A stretch of 50,996 bases of DNA from Acidobacteriota bacterium (GTDB lineage Bacteria > Acidobacteriota > Terriglobia > Terriglobales > Acidobacteriaceae): positions 1-50,996 of the forward strand of contig JAKAJO010000072.1 in the NCBI GenBank assembly GCA_021813745.1, written 5' to 3'. This document shows, in pieces, positions 17,197 to 25,114 of the stretch. Every line of letters starts with the position of its first letter. Within the stretch, counting starts at the first letter, position 1. The notes beneath the pieces are model-generated. The model saw nothing but the letters and a program-made list of their open reading frames with translations. It did no database searches and had not been told where the DNA came from. The translations under genes were made by a program, and so were the position numbers.

Positions 17197-18321
17197 ATGA
17201 AAGTTACCCTGAGTGTCATCAAGGCAGATATCGGCTCCGTCGGAGGACATGTCGCTCCGTCGCATCAGCTCTTAGCTACCGTCAAGGCGTACATCGCAGA
17301 GCGCGCGCCGAAGCTGCTGCTGGACTATCACATCAGTCATACGGGTGACGATATTGCCATCCTCATGACCCACACCCACGGCGAGAATGACGAGCAGATC
17401 CACCAGCTCGCATGGGATGCATTCCGAGCCGGTACGGACACAGCCCGCCAACAGGGTCTCTACGGTGCAGGACAGGACTTGCTAAAGGATTCCTTCTCTG
17501 GCAACGTCCGCGGCATGGGTCCCGCCGTCGCAGAGATGGAGATCGACGAGCGCGCCAGCGAACCTTTCTTATTCTTCGCCGCAGATAAGACCGACCCCGG
17601 TGCTTACAATCTTCCGCTTTACCTTGCGTTTACTGATGTCATGAATACGCCGGGTCTCATCCTGTCTTCGAAGATCTCCCGTGGGTATCGATTTGTCATC
17701 ATGGATGTGAATCATACAGATGGTGATCGAATCATAGAGCTCAATGCTCCTGACGAGCTCTATGAGATTGCTGCCCTCCTGCGCGATCCGGAGCGCTTCG
17801 TCGTGGAATCGATTTGGTCTCGCGCCACAGGTGAACAGGCTGCTGCGGTCGCCACCTCGCGTCTCCACAACATCGCTGGCAAGTACACAGGCAAGGATGA
17901 TCCGGTCATGCTCGTGCGGGCCCAGATGAACTTTCCCGCAACAGGTGAAATTCTCACTCCGTTTGCGATCGGACACTTTGTTGGAGGCGGCATGCGCGGA
18001 TCACATCAGGTCCCGTTAATGCCCGTGAAGATGAACTCAGGCATCAGCTATTTTGATGGCCCCCCGATCGTCAGCTGCGCCGGATTCTGCGTTCATGAAG
18101 GGAAGCTCTCCGAGCCCGTTGACAACTTCGCCCATCCCTTCTGGGATACAGTACGCCACCATGTCGCAAACAAGGCCATTGAGATGCGCCGTCAAGGATT
18201 TTTTGGCGCGGCCATGCTCCCGATGTCCGAGCTTGAGTACACCGGGATCACGGAGAAATTGGCGGTTCTTGAGAAGCGCTTCACTCTCCGGCCGGCATCC
18301 AGAAGTCTGGTCAATCAGTGA
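17197..18321 (+). CDS. fbp: Bifunctional fructose-1,6-bisphosphate aldolase/phosphatase (archaeal-type, class V)
   Basis: A cytoplasmic 374-residue gluconeogenic enzyme that condenses dihydroxyacetone phosphate and glyceraldehyde 3-phosphate and then dephosphorylates the fructose bisphosphate. The ATG follows GGAGGG by seven bases. The N-terminus MKVTLSVIKADIGSVGGH carries metal ligands D11 and H18. DD (51-52) and AADKTDPGAYN follow. Y230 and K233 in GKYTGKDDP correspond to the Tyr and Schiff-base Lys of the characterised archaeal enzyme. Length and motif set are complete. This type is common in archaea and thermophilic bacteria and patchy in mesophiles. A hairpin follows the stop at 18329-18365. 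The next gene, GH35, is 120 bases downstream. Confidence 0.9.
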   Translation: MKVTLSVIKADIGSVGGHVAPSHQLLATVKAYIAERAPKLLLDYHISHTGDDIAILMTHTHGENDEQIHQLAWDAFRAGTDTARQQGLYGAGQDLLKDSFSGNVRGMGPAVAEMEIDERASEPFLFFAADKTDPGAYNLPLYLAFTDVMNTPGLILSSKISRGYRFVIMDVNHTDGDRIIELNAPDELYEIAALLRDPERFVVESIWSRATGEQAAAVATSRLHNIAGKYTGKDDPVMLVRAQMNFPATGEILTPFAIGHFVGGGMRGSHQVPLMPVKMNSGISYFDGPPIVSCAGFCVHEGKLSEPVDNFAHPFWDTVRHHVANKAIEMRRQGFFGAAMLPMSELEYTGITEKLAVLEKRFTLRPASRSLVNQ

Positions 18322-18328
18322 TTCTCCA

Positions 18329-18365
18329 GGACAGCGCACGGAATTGAAGCTTCTGTGCGCTGTCC
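18329..18365 (+). terminator. Inverted repeat after the aldolase/phosphatase gene, probable terminator
   Basis: An 11-base-pair perfect stem (18329-18339 with 18355-18365, GGACAGCGCAC/GTGCGCTGTCC) encloses a 15-base loop eight bases after the stop codon. The downstream sequence is only moderately T-rich, so termination may be partial, or the structure may protect the 3' end. Confidence 0.45.
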
Positions 18366-18443
18366 CCACATCCCTTTCACTTTGCTTGAGCACGCTCTTT
18401 GTCTGTACCTTGCGCGCAGCCTGTCTCATGTCGCACACTTGGG

Positions 18444-20306
18444 ATGCTCCTCATGTCGAATCCCATGCATACGATCCTTGATTTTCATCGCCTCTCACGT
18501 GCCCTCCTGTTGGTTCTCCTCTCGTCCCTATCATCAGCTGCGCAGCAGACACACACGTTCAGCGTCTCCGGCCATCAGTTCCTGCTCGACGAAAAGCCCT
18601 TTCAGATCATCTCGGGTGAAATGCACTACGCACGCATTCCGCGCGCATACTGGCGCGATCGGCTCCGCAAAGCTCGTGCAATGGGCCTCAACACCATCTC
18701 CACTTACGTCTTTTGGAACCTTCACGAACCACGCCCCGGTGTCTACGACTTCAGCGGCCAGAACGACGTGGCAGAGTTCATTCGCGAGGCGCAGCAGGAA
18801 GGCCTGCATGTGATTCTCCGTCCAGGTCCCTACATCTGCGCAGAGTGGGATCTCGGAGGTTATCCATCCTGGCTCCTCAAAAATCGCGCCATGATCCTCC
18901 GCAGCAGCGACCCCCAATACATTGCCGCCATGCAGACCTGGTTTACTCGGCTCGCAAAGGAGATCTCTCCTCTGCTTCTTCGAAACGGGGGACCCATCAT
19001 TGCCGTCCAGGTTGAGAACGAGTACGGTTCCTTTGGCGATGACCACGCCTACATGGAATCCGTAAAGGCCGCGCTCATAAAAAGCGGCATCGCAGCCGAC
19101 GTCCTCTACACGGCTGACGGTCCGGAACAGCTCCCCAAGGGTTCGTTGCCTGAGCTTCCCGCAGTCATCAACTTCGGAACCGGAGAAGCGCACAAGAGCT
19201 TTGCCATCCTTCAGTCGGAGCGTCCCAACGGCCCGCGCATGAGCGGTGAGTACTGGGCTGGCTGGTTCGATCACTGGGGCGAGAAGCATCATGTTACGGA
19301 TGGCAAGCAGGAAGCCGCGGAGCTGAAATGGATGCTCGGTCAAGGCAACTCAGTCAATCTGTATATGTTTCACGGCGGCACGAGCTTTGGCTGGATGAAT
19401 GGCGCAAATAGCAATGGGACAAGCTATGAGCCCGACACCACCAGCTACGACTACGATGCACCGCTCGATGAGCGTGGCGCGCCGCGTGAGAAATTCTTCG
19501 AGTTTCGCGATGCCATTCAACAAGTCACGCACACAGAGCCGCCCAGTTTACCCGCTCCCATCCCTGTCGCAACGTTCCCCGTCGACGCGCAGTTGGAATC
19601 GGCGTCGCTCTGGAATAGCCTGCCCAATCCTGTCGAGTCCTCCTCCCCTTTGACCATGGAAGATCTCGACCAGTCTTATGGGTACATCCTCTATCGCACC
19701 CAGTTGCAGAAGGGCGACGGAGGAGAGCTCGTGCTGAATGGGCTGCACGATGTTGCGCAGATCTACGTCAATCAGATCCTGATAGGAACCCTCGATCGGA
19801 GACTCGGCACCTCAAAGCTTGCGATCCCGCTGCAATCGCATCTCGCCACTCTCGACATTCTTGTCGAAAACAGTGGACGCGTGAACTTCACCTCAGTCTT
19901 GCGAACGGAACGCAAAGGTATCACAGGCAGCGTCAGTATCGGCGGAAAGACGCCCGGTCGCTGGCTGATCTATTCTCTGCCGATGGACCATCTCGATCAT
20001 TTGCATTTTGCGCCAACGCCTTGCAGCGGACCGTGCTTCTACCGAACGCTGATGCACGTTCATTCTGTCGCTGACACCTATATCGACACGCGCTTGCTTG
20101 CAAAGGGAGAGCTCTGGCTCAATGACCGGCCACTCGGTCGATTCTGGTCAATCGGTCCTCAATTTGCGCTTTATGCACCGGGTCCCTGGCTGCATCCCGG
20201 CACCAACACCATTGTCTTCTTTGATTGGGCTGGTTCCGCTGCCGAGACAGTCCGCAGCATCGATCATCCGGTATTCGCCACCGCATCGCAGCAAGGCGCT
20301 CAGTAA
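18444..20306 (+). CDS. Secreted GH35 beta-galactosidase
   Basis: A family GH35 enzyme expected to remove terminal beta-galactose from plant glycans in the periplasm or outside. ATG codons at 18444, 18453 and 18465 are all possible starts; a signal peptide (ALLLVLLSSLSSAAQQ) follows each. The family pattern starts with HQFLLDEKPFQIISGEMHY, then NTISTYVFWNLHEP. The acid/base is the second Glu of VENEYGSF (E193 from 18444), and the nucleophile is the Glu of SGEYWAGW (E269). FHGGTSFGWMNGAN completes the pocket. The C-terminal 280 residues form beta-sandwich domains usual for bacterial and plant GH35. A strong shared terminator separates it from the converging nrdJ gene. Confidence 0.9.
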   Translation: MLLMSNPMHTILDFHRLSRALLLVLLSSLSSAAQQTHTFSVSGHQFLLDEKPFQIISGEMHYARIPRAYWRDRLRKARAMGLNTISTYVFWNLHEPRPGVYDFSGQNDVAEFIREAQQEGLHVILRPGPYICAEWDLGGYPSWLLKNRAMILRSSDPQYIAAMQTWFTRLAKEISPLLLRNGGPIIAVQVENEYGSFGDDHAYMESVKAALIKSGIAADVLYTADGPEQLPKGSLPELPAVINFGTGEAHKSFAILQSERPNGPRMSGEYWAGWFDHWGEKHHVTDGKQEAAELKWMLGQGNSVNLYMFHGGTSFGWMNGANSNGTSYEPDTTSYDYDAPLDERGAPREKFFEFRDAIQQVTHTEPPSLPAPIPVATFPVDAQLESASLWNSLPNPVESSSPLTMEDLDQSYGYILYRTQLQKGDGGELVLNGLHDVAQIYVNQILIGTLDRRLGTSKLAIPLQSHLATLDILVENSGRVNFTSVLRTERKGITGSVSIGGKTPGRWLIYSLPMDHLDHLHFAPTPCSGPCFYRTLMHVHSVADTYIDTRLLAKGELWLNDRPLGRFWSIGPQFALYAPGPWLHPGTNTIVFFDWAGSAAETVRSIDHPVFATASQQGAQ

Positions 20307-20402
20307 GCAGTCGAACGCCAGTTATACCACTGCGTTCTCATCGCAGGAAACACGCCGGTCTGCAACATGACTCGGCTGCTCGAATCTTTAGCCAACAAAA
20401 CA

Positions 20403-20442
20403 ATGGGGTGGGGTTAGATTAACTCCTCTAACCCCACCCCAT
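20403..20442. terminator. Strong bidirectional terminator between converging GH35 and nrdJ genes
   Basis: A perfect 16-base-pair stem (20403-20418 with 20427-20442) and an 8-base loop lie midway between two converging stop codons (20306 and 20466). On the plus strand it is followed by CCTTTCTC, and on the minus strand by TGTTTTGTTGG, so both directions have T-rich tails. Confidence 0.8.
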
Positions 20443-20465
20443 CCTTTCTCAACACTTCCGTTGAA

Positions 20466-23400
20466 CTAACTGCAACCGCTCGTAGACCCGCAGCTCATGC
20501 AACGGTAGCAGCTTCCATTCCGCACCATGATAGCGCCGCAGGTGCCGCAGCTCGGTGCATCCCCCATGTCGTACATGTCGCGCATGGCATCGGCCGCATG
20601 GTAAATCCCACGGTCCTTCAACTCCGGACCGTGACTCGGCTCGGACGACGCAGCCCCCGTTGCCTGAATCTCCGGCGCAATGCCACCCGCCGGAGCACTT
20701 GTGCTGCCCATCCCTGGAGTCGCTGTCTGCCCGGTCGCCTGATTCAGCTTCCGTGCCACTTCTTCAGCCAGCCGAGCAAGCTGGCTTTGCGGTATGTTGG
20801 CCGTTTCCGTCGGCTCCGGCTCGGCAATCATGGAAGGTGCTGCCGGCAATTGCGGCGCCTGCGGGGCCAACCCGGCGAAAAGGCTCAACTGCGTGCCCGA
20901 CAGAAACCGCAGGCTGAGCCACCGAAAGATGTAGTCCATCAGGCTCTTCGCATAGCCAATCTGCTCGTTGCCCGTCCAGCCCGAAGGTTCAAATCGCGTG
21001 TGCGCGAACTTCTCACACAGCACGCGCAGCGGAACACCGTGCTGCAACGCCAGCGAGATCGATGTGGCAAATGCATCCATCAGGCCGGATACCGTCGAGC
21101 CTTCCTTCGCCATCTTGATGAAGATCTCGCCCGGCTGTCCCGTGGGATACAGACCCACCGTGATATAGCCCTCATGACCTGCGATGGAGAATTTATGCGT
21201 CACTGAAGCCCGCTCTTCCGGTAGACGATGCCGTACGGCTCGCGGCGGCGCATTCAAATCCTGCTCCGCCGGCTTACTCGCCACCGGCGTCGCCTCTACC
21301 GTGCCCATTGGCTGGAGCAGCGGAGTCTGAGATGCCTTGGCAAGCTCCTCGAGCGACTTTTGGAACGTCGCAGCAGCTGCAATCACCTGCTTGGCCGTAA
21401 CCTCCAGCTTTTCGCTGATCCGCGCTTCCAACGCCTTCACGTCCGACTCCGAGGCGGGGCGCCCCGCTGCCAGTTGTTCCAGTACGCGGCTACCCACAGC
21501 GTCCAGCGCTGAAGGTTCATGCTTATGATCCAGGCTCGTGTTCAATGGCTGCGTCCCTTTCGAGCCGTCTCGATAGATCGCGACTGCCTTGATGCCCCTG
21601 CGCCAGCTTTCGGCATACGCTTCGGCCACATCCTCCACAGTTGCCTCGTGTGGCAGATTCACCGTCTTTGAAATCGCGCCGGAGAGAAACGGCTGCGTCG
21701 CCGCCATCATCTTGATGTGGCCCATGTAGTGAATGGAGCGCGTGCCCTTGGCTGGCTTGAAGCTGCAATCGAAGACCGCCAAGTGCTCAGGCCGTATGCC
21801 CGGCGCACCTTCAATGGTGCCCGTCGCATCAATATAGCTGACGATCGCGTTCACTTGCTCGTCGCTGTATCCAAGCTTGAACAGAGCGGCCGGCACGGTG
21901 TTGTTCACAATCTTGATCATGCCGCCACCCACGAGCTTTTTGTACTTCACCAGCGCCAGATCCGGTTCGATGCCCGTCGTGTCGCAGTCCATCATGAACC
22001 CGATGGTCCCCGTTGGCGCCAACACCGTGGTCTGCGAGTTGCGATAGCCATGTCGTTCGCCATACAGAAGCGCCATGTCCCAGCACTCGCGGCTCGCGTC
22101 GATCAACGCCTCAAGCTGAGGCACAACAAATGGCTCTCCGCTGACCCGCGACCTGCCAATATTGTTCACTTCGGCACGATGCATGCGAATCACATCGAGA
22201 AAAGGCTCGCGATTCACATAGAAGCCGGGGCACGCTCCGCCCTGTCGCTCCACGCTCGCCGTCAGCGGCGTCGCAGAGGCCAACGGCGGGCATTTCTCCG
22301 CCAAAACAGCCGACTGCAAATATGACTGGCCTGTCATAATGGCCGTCAACGCCGCAGCCAGATCGCGCCCCGCAGTCGAGTCATAGGGCAATCCAAAAGC
22401 CATGAGCAGCGCGCCCAGATTCGCGTAGCCCAGCCCCAGCGGACGATAATCATGCGAGTTCTTCGCAATCGATTCAGTCGGATAGCCCGAGTTGTCCACC
22501 AGAATCTCCATCGCCGTAATCATCACGGAGATGGCGTGGCGATACGATGCGATATCGAACACTCCCGCCGGCGTAACAAACTTGAGCAGGTTGAAGCTCG
22601 CCAGATTGCACGCCGAATTGTCGAGGAACATATACTCCGAGCAAGGATTCGACGCATTAATGCGAGCCGTGTTCTTGCTCGTGTGCCACTTGTTGATCGT
22701 AGTATCAAACTGCATGCCGGGATCACCGCACAGCCAGGTGGACTCTGCAATCTTGCGCATGATCTCGCGCGCCTTGTAGGTCTTCACCGGCTGGTGACCC
22801 TTCACCGTGTACGTCGTGAATTCGCCGTCTTGCTCATAGGCCCGCATGAACTCGTCGTTCACACGCACTGAGTTGTTTGCATTCTGGAAAAAGATCGACG
22901 AGTAGGCCTCCGAATCCGGCCCCGATCCGTCATATCCTGCTTTGATCAGCGTGAAGGCCTTTGCCTCTTCCTTGGCCTTGCACTCAATGAAATCCATAAT
23001 GTCTGGATGATCTACATTCAGGATCACCATCTTGGCCGCACGCCGCGTCTTGCCTCCACTCTTAATCACTCCGGCGAATGCGTCAAAGCCGCGCATAAAG
23101 CTCAAAGGGCCCGAGGCTTGGCCACCACCTGAAAGCAGTTCCATCGATCCGCGAATGGACGATAAATTCGTTCCGGTCCCCGATCCCCACTTGAACAGCA
23201 TGCCCTCGGTCTTCGCTAGAGTCAGAATGGAATCCAGCGAGTCATCCACCGCATTGATGAAGCATGCCGAGCACTGCGGATTCTTGTAGCCCGTCGCCTC
23301 AAAACGGACACCGCCCGTCGCCGGATCCCAGTGCCAGCTCTGACCGTCCGCTTTTGGCTCCAAACGGTCACAGCCCACGTTGAACCATACCGGTGAATTG

Positions 23401-23816
23401 AAAGCCACCCGCTGCGTCAGCAGCATCACGGCCAGCTCATCGTGAAACACCGCCGCATCCTGCTCCGTCGCAAAGTAGCCGCCCTTCATACCCCAGTCGC
23501 AAATCGTTTCCGCCACGCGACTCACAAGCTGCCGCACGCCCGTCTCCCGCTCCCGGGTACCAAGCTGTCCGTGCAGGTACTTCGACGCCACAATATTGGT
23601 GGCCGTCATGGACCAATCCAGAGGCGTCTCGACGCCCTTTTGCTCAAAGATCGTATGGCCCTTGCTGTCGGTAATCAGCGCTGTACGCTGTTCCCATTGC
23701 ACCTCGTCATAAGGCGAAACGCCTTCCCGTGAAAACCGGCGGCTGAACGCCAGCCCGCCTTGGCCGTACTGTGCCTGGTGAGCCGCAGCAGTTGTTTGCA
23801 GATTCGCCTCGCTCAT
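20466..23816 (-). CDS. nrdJ: Adenosylcobalamin-dependent (class II) ribonucleoside-diphosphate reductase
   Basis: A 1116-residue cytoplasmic enzyme making deoxyribonucleotides with a B12 radical, oxygen-independent. The ATG follows GAGGA by five bases. The ten-stranded barrel is complete: C182 (NPQCSACF) and C403 (NSACNLASF) form the redox pair, and N390-C392-E394 (NPCSEY) is the radical triad. FKWGSGTGTNLS and APTGTIGFMMDCDTTGIEP are typical class II sites. Residues about 880-985 form the TSCPD domain (SIAGHEGYITVGLYPTG). The tail has CGTCGAI and CYRCMSCG, a zinc-ribbon-like and reducing-cysteine module. It is monocistronic, with a recognisable promoter and two NrdR-like boxes upstream. It would support growth across oxygen levels, in line with the high-affinity oxidase in this window. 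Confidence 0.95.
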   Translation of the reverse strand: MSEANLQTTAAAHQAQYGQGGLAFSRRFSREGVSPYDEVQWEQRTALITDSKGHTIFEQKGVETPLDWSMTATNIVASKYLHGQLGTRERETGVRQLVSRVAETICDWGMKGGYFATEQDAAVFHDELAVMLLTQRVAFNSPVWFNVGCDRLEPKADGQSWHWDPATGGVRFEATGYKNPQCSACFINAVDDSLDSILTLAKTEGMLFKWGSGTGTNLSSIRGSMELLSGGGQASGPLSFMRGFDAFAGVIKSGGKTRRAAKMVILNVDHPDIMDFIECKAKEEAKAFTLIKAGYDGSGPDSEAYSSIFFQNANNSVRVNDEFMRAYEQDGEFTTYTVKGHQPVKTYKAREIMRKIAESTWLCGDPGMQFDTTINKWHTSKNTARINASNPCSEYMFLDNSACNLASFNLLKFVTPAGVFDIASYRHAISVMITAMEILVDNSGYPTESIAKNSHDYRPLGLGYANLGALLMAFGLPYDSTAGRDLAAALTAIMTGQSYLQSAVLAEKCPPLASATPLTASVERQGGACPGFYVNREPFLDVIRMHRAEVNNIGRSRVSGEPFVVPQLEALIDASRECWDMALLYGERHGYRNSQTTVLAPTGTIGFMMDCDTTGIEPDLALVKYKKLVGGGMIKIVNNTVPAALFKLGYSDEQVNAIVSYIDATGTIEGAPGIRPEHLAVFDCSFKPAKGTRSIHYMGHIKMMAATQPFLSGAISKTVNLPHEATVEDVAEAYAESWRRGIKAVAIYRDGSKGTQPLNTSLDHKHEPSALDAVGSRVLEQLAAGRPASESDVKALEARISEKLEVTAKQVIAAAATFQKSLEELAKASQTPLLQPMGTVEATPVASKPAEQDLNAPPRAVRHRLPEERASVTHKFSIAGHEGYITVGLYPTGQPGEIFIKMAKEGSTVSGLMDAFATSISLALQHGVPLRVLCEKFAHTRFEPSGWTGNEQIGYAKSLMDYIFRWLSLRFLSGTQLSLFAGLAPQAPQLPAAPSMIAEPEPTETANIPQSQLARLAEEVARKLNQATGQTATPGMGSTSAPAGGIAPEIQATGAASSEPSHGPELKDRGIYHAADAMRDMYDMGDAPSCGTCGAIMVRNGSCYRCMSCGSTSGCS

Positions 23817-24017
23817 ACAATCCTCTCCCTCTCAGCAGTTGCAATAAATAGCCTGCCCCGGCCCAGCACTCCATAGACTGGGTATCGCAGCAGAAGTTCG
23901 CTCTGGCGCGCAGAAAACGGGGCTTTAAATCCTGTGCGCCGAAAGTGGCGCTCAACGGCAGGTCTTTAAGGCCTTCCCGATGCGATTTATGACAATCCGT
24001 TTACAGCCGCAGATGAA

Positions 24018-24046
24018 AAAATACCTCCGTCTATAGTAGCTGTCAA
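24018..24046 (-). promoter_or_regulatory. Sigma-70 promoter of nrdJ
   Basis: On the minus strand a perfect -35 TTGACA (complement of 24041-24046) is followed after exactly 17 bases by TATTTT (24018-24023). Transcription would start near 24010, leaving a leader of about 190 bases before the ATG at 23816. One NrdR-like box lies in the spacer and one just upstream of the -35. Confidence 0.65.
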
Positions 24047-24070
24047 CAGGAAACCACAATATCTAGTATT
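24027..24070 (-). promoter_or_regulatory. Tandem NrdR-like operator boxes of nrdJ
   Basis: On the minus strand the upstream box reads AATACTAGATATTGTG (24055-24070), close to the NrdR consensus ACACWATATWTWGTGT. A weaker copy, TACTATAGACGG (24027-24038), is positioned 30 bases away, matching the usual three-turn spacing of NrdR box pairs. It overlaps the promoter spacer, so NrdR-ATP/dATP binding would repress nrdJ. No nrdR gene is in the window. Confidence 0.6.
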
Positions 24071-24352
24071 TTGTTTGCATTCCCAGCACCCAGACGCTCA
24101 ATCCCTTTGTTTCGCTGTGGAAAGCTCAAATCCCCATGCCAGACGCTTCGTTCAGCCACCCAACTGCCCCAAATCCAGTGCAGGTGCCCGTTTCGGGCTT
24201 CCCCTTTGCCCAACCCCAAGCCTAGCCCGCCTTTCTTGTGCATACAAGGCGCAGCTCTGGTGCAAAAGGCGCCACACCATGTGCGAATTGTGGACAACGA
24301 GTCGGCAACTTCCCACTCAACGCAGTAGTCCACCAGCTGGTACGCTGTCTCC
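24071..24352. other. Gap between nrdJ promoter and GNAT gene
   Basis: About 280 bases without a supported gene. A small GCCCG/CGGGC hairpin lies at 24186-24198. Overlapping open frames have no ribosome site or recognisable domain. The GNAT promoter should lie here, but no clear -35/-10 was identified. Confidence 0.4.
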
Positions 24353-25051
24353 ATGTCAGCTACCGGCTTCAGCCTTCCCAATTGGCAGTCCGCCCAAATT
24401 CCTCGGCCCGTCTCGCTTTGTGGCCGCACCGTCACGCTCGAGCCGCTTGACGCTAACCTCCACGCCGCCGATCTGTGGAACAGAATTCAGGGACATGACG
24501 GAGTCTGGCAATGGCTTTTCGACGGACCATTCGACACACGGTCCGCATTCACCGCCGACATCCAGGCGAAGCAAGCGGCCACTGACCGCATCTTCTATGC
24601 CGTGATCCCTACGGGGATCGGGGCTGCTGCTGGCTACGCCAGCTTTATGCGGATGAAACCCGCTCATGGCGTCATCGAGGTCGGCAGCATCCTGCTCGCA
24701 CCGGTCCTCCAGCGCACCACCGCCGCCACAGAAGCGATGTACCTGATGGCTCGTCACGTTTTTGAAGACCTCGGCTACCGCCGCTATGAATGGAAGTGCA
24801 ACGCCCTCAACGAACCCAGTCGCCGGGCCGCCCTTCGACTGGGATTCACCTTCGAAGGCATCTTCCGCCAGCACATGGTGATCAAAGGACGCAACCGCGA
24901 CACAGCCTGGTTTGCAATGCTCGATTCCGAATGGCCTGCGCGAAAGGATGCCTTCGAGGCATGGCTGGCCCCGTCCAATTTTGATGCGGAGGGTCGGCAG
25001 CGGCAGCAGTTGCGCTGCCACAGTTCAGCCGGGCCCGCTTCAGATCTGTAA
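24353..25051 (+). CDS. GNAT-family acetyltransferase, RimJ/RimL-like
   Basis: A 232-residue cytoplasmic protein of the GNAT fold that would transfer acetyl from acetyl-CoA to an amine. The layout is that of the RimJ/RimL/YIR042C group: RTVTLEPLDANLHAADLW at the N-terminus, WLFDGPFDTRSAF, then GYASFMRMKPAHGVIEVGSILLAP, a pyrophosphate-loop region (QRTTAATEAMYLMARHVFE), and RRYEWKCNALNEPSRRAALRLGFTFEGIFRQ, which is the typical acetyl-CoA-binding end. The ATG at 24353 has no strong ribosome site. The acceptor cannot be told from sequence. A GC-rich hairpin with TTCTTGT follows the stop. Confidence 0.82.
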   Translation: MSATGFSLPNWQSAQIPRPVSLCGRTVTLEPLDANLHAADLWNRIQGHDGVWQWLFDGPFDTRSAFTADIQAKQAATDRIFYAVIPTGIGAAAGYASFMRMKPAHGVIEVGSILLAPVLQRTTAATEAMYLMARHVFEDLGYRRYEWKCNALNEPSRRAALRLGFTFEGIFRQHMVIKGRNRDTAWFAMLDSEWPARKDAFEAWLAPSNFDAEGRQRQQLRCHSSAGPASDL

Positions 25052-25054
25052 CAG

Positions 25055-25098
25055 AAATCGCCGCCCGCGGCGATTTGCGCACGGGCGGCTTCTTGTGT
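25055..25098 (+). terminator. Terminator of the GNAT gene
   Basis: Two alternative stems overlap here: 25055-25064 with 25067-25076 (AAATCGCCGC/GCGGCGATTT), and the longer-range 25060-25067 with 25083-25090 (GCCGCCCG/CGGGCGGC). The latter is followed directly by TTCTTGTG. It lies four bases after the GNAT stop and in the convergent gap with the pyrophosphatase gene. Confidence 0.6.
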
Positions 25099-25114
25099 GA
25101 TTCAGGCTAAAGAA

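Noticed and set aside
23817..24017. Possible cobalamin riboswitch in the long nrdJ leader
   Set aside because: The conserved B12-box sequence is not visible, and B12-dependent reductases are normally not repressed by their own cofactor. NrdR boxes explain regulation better.
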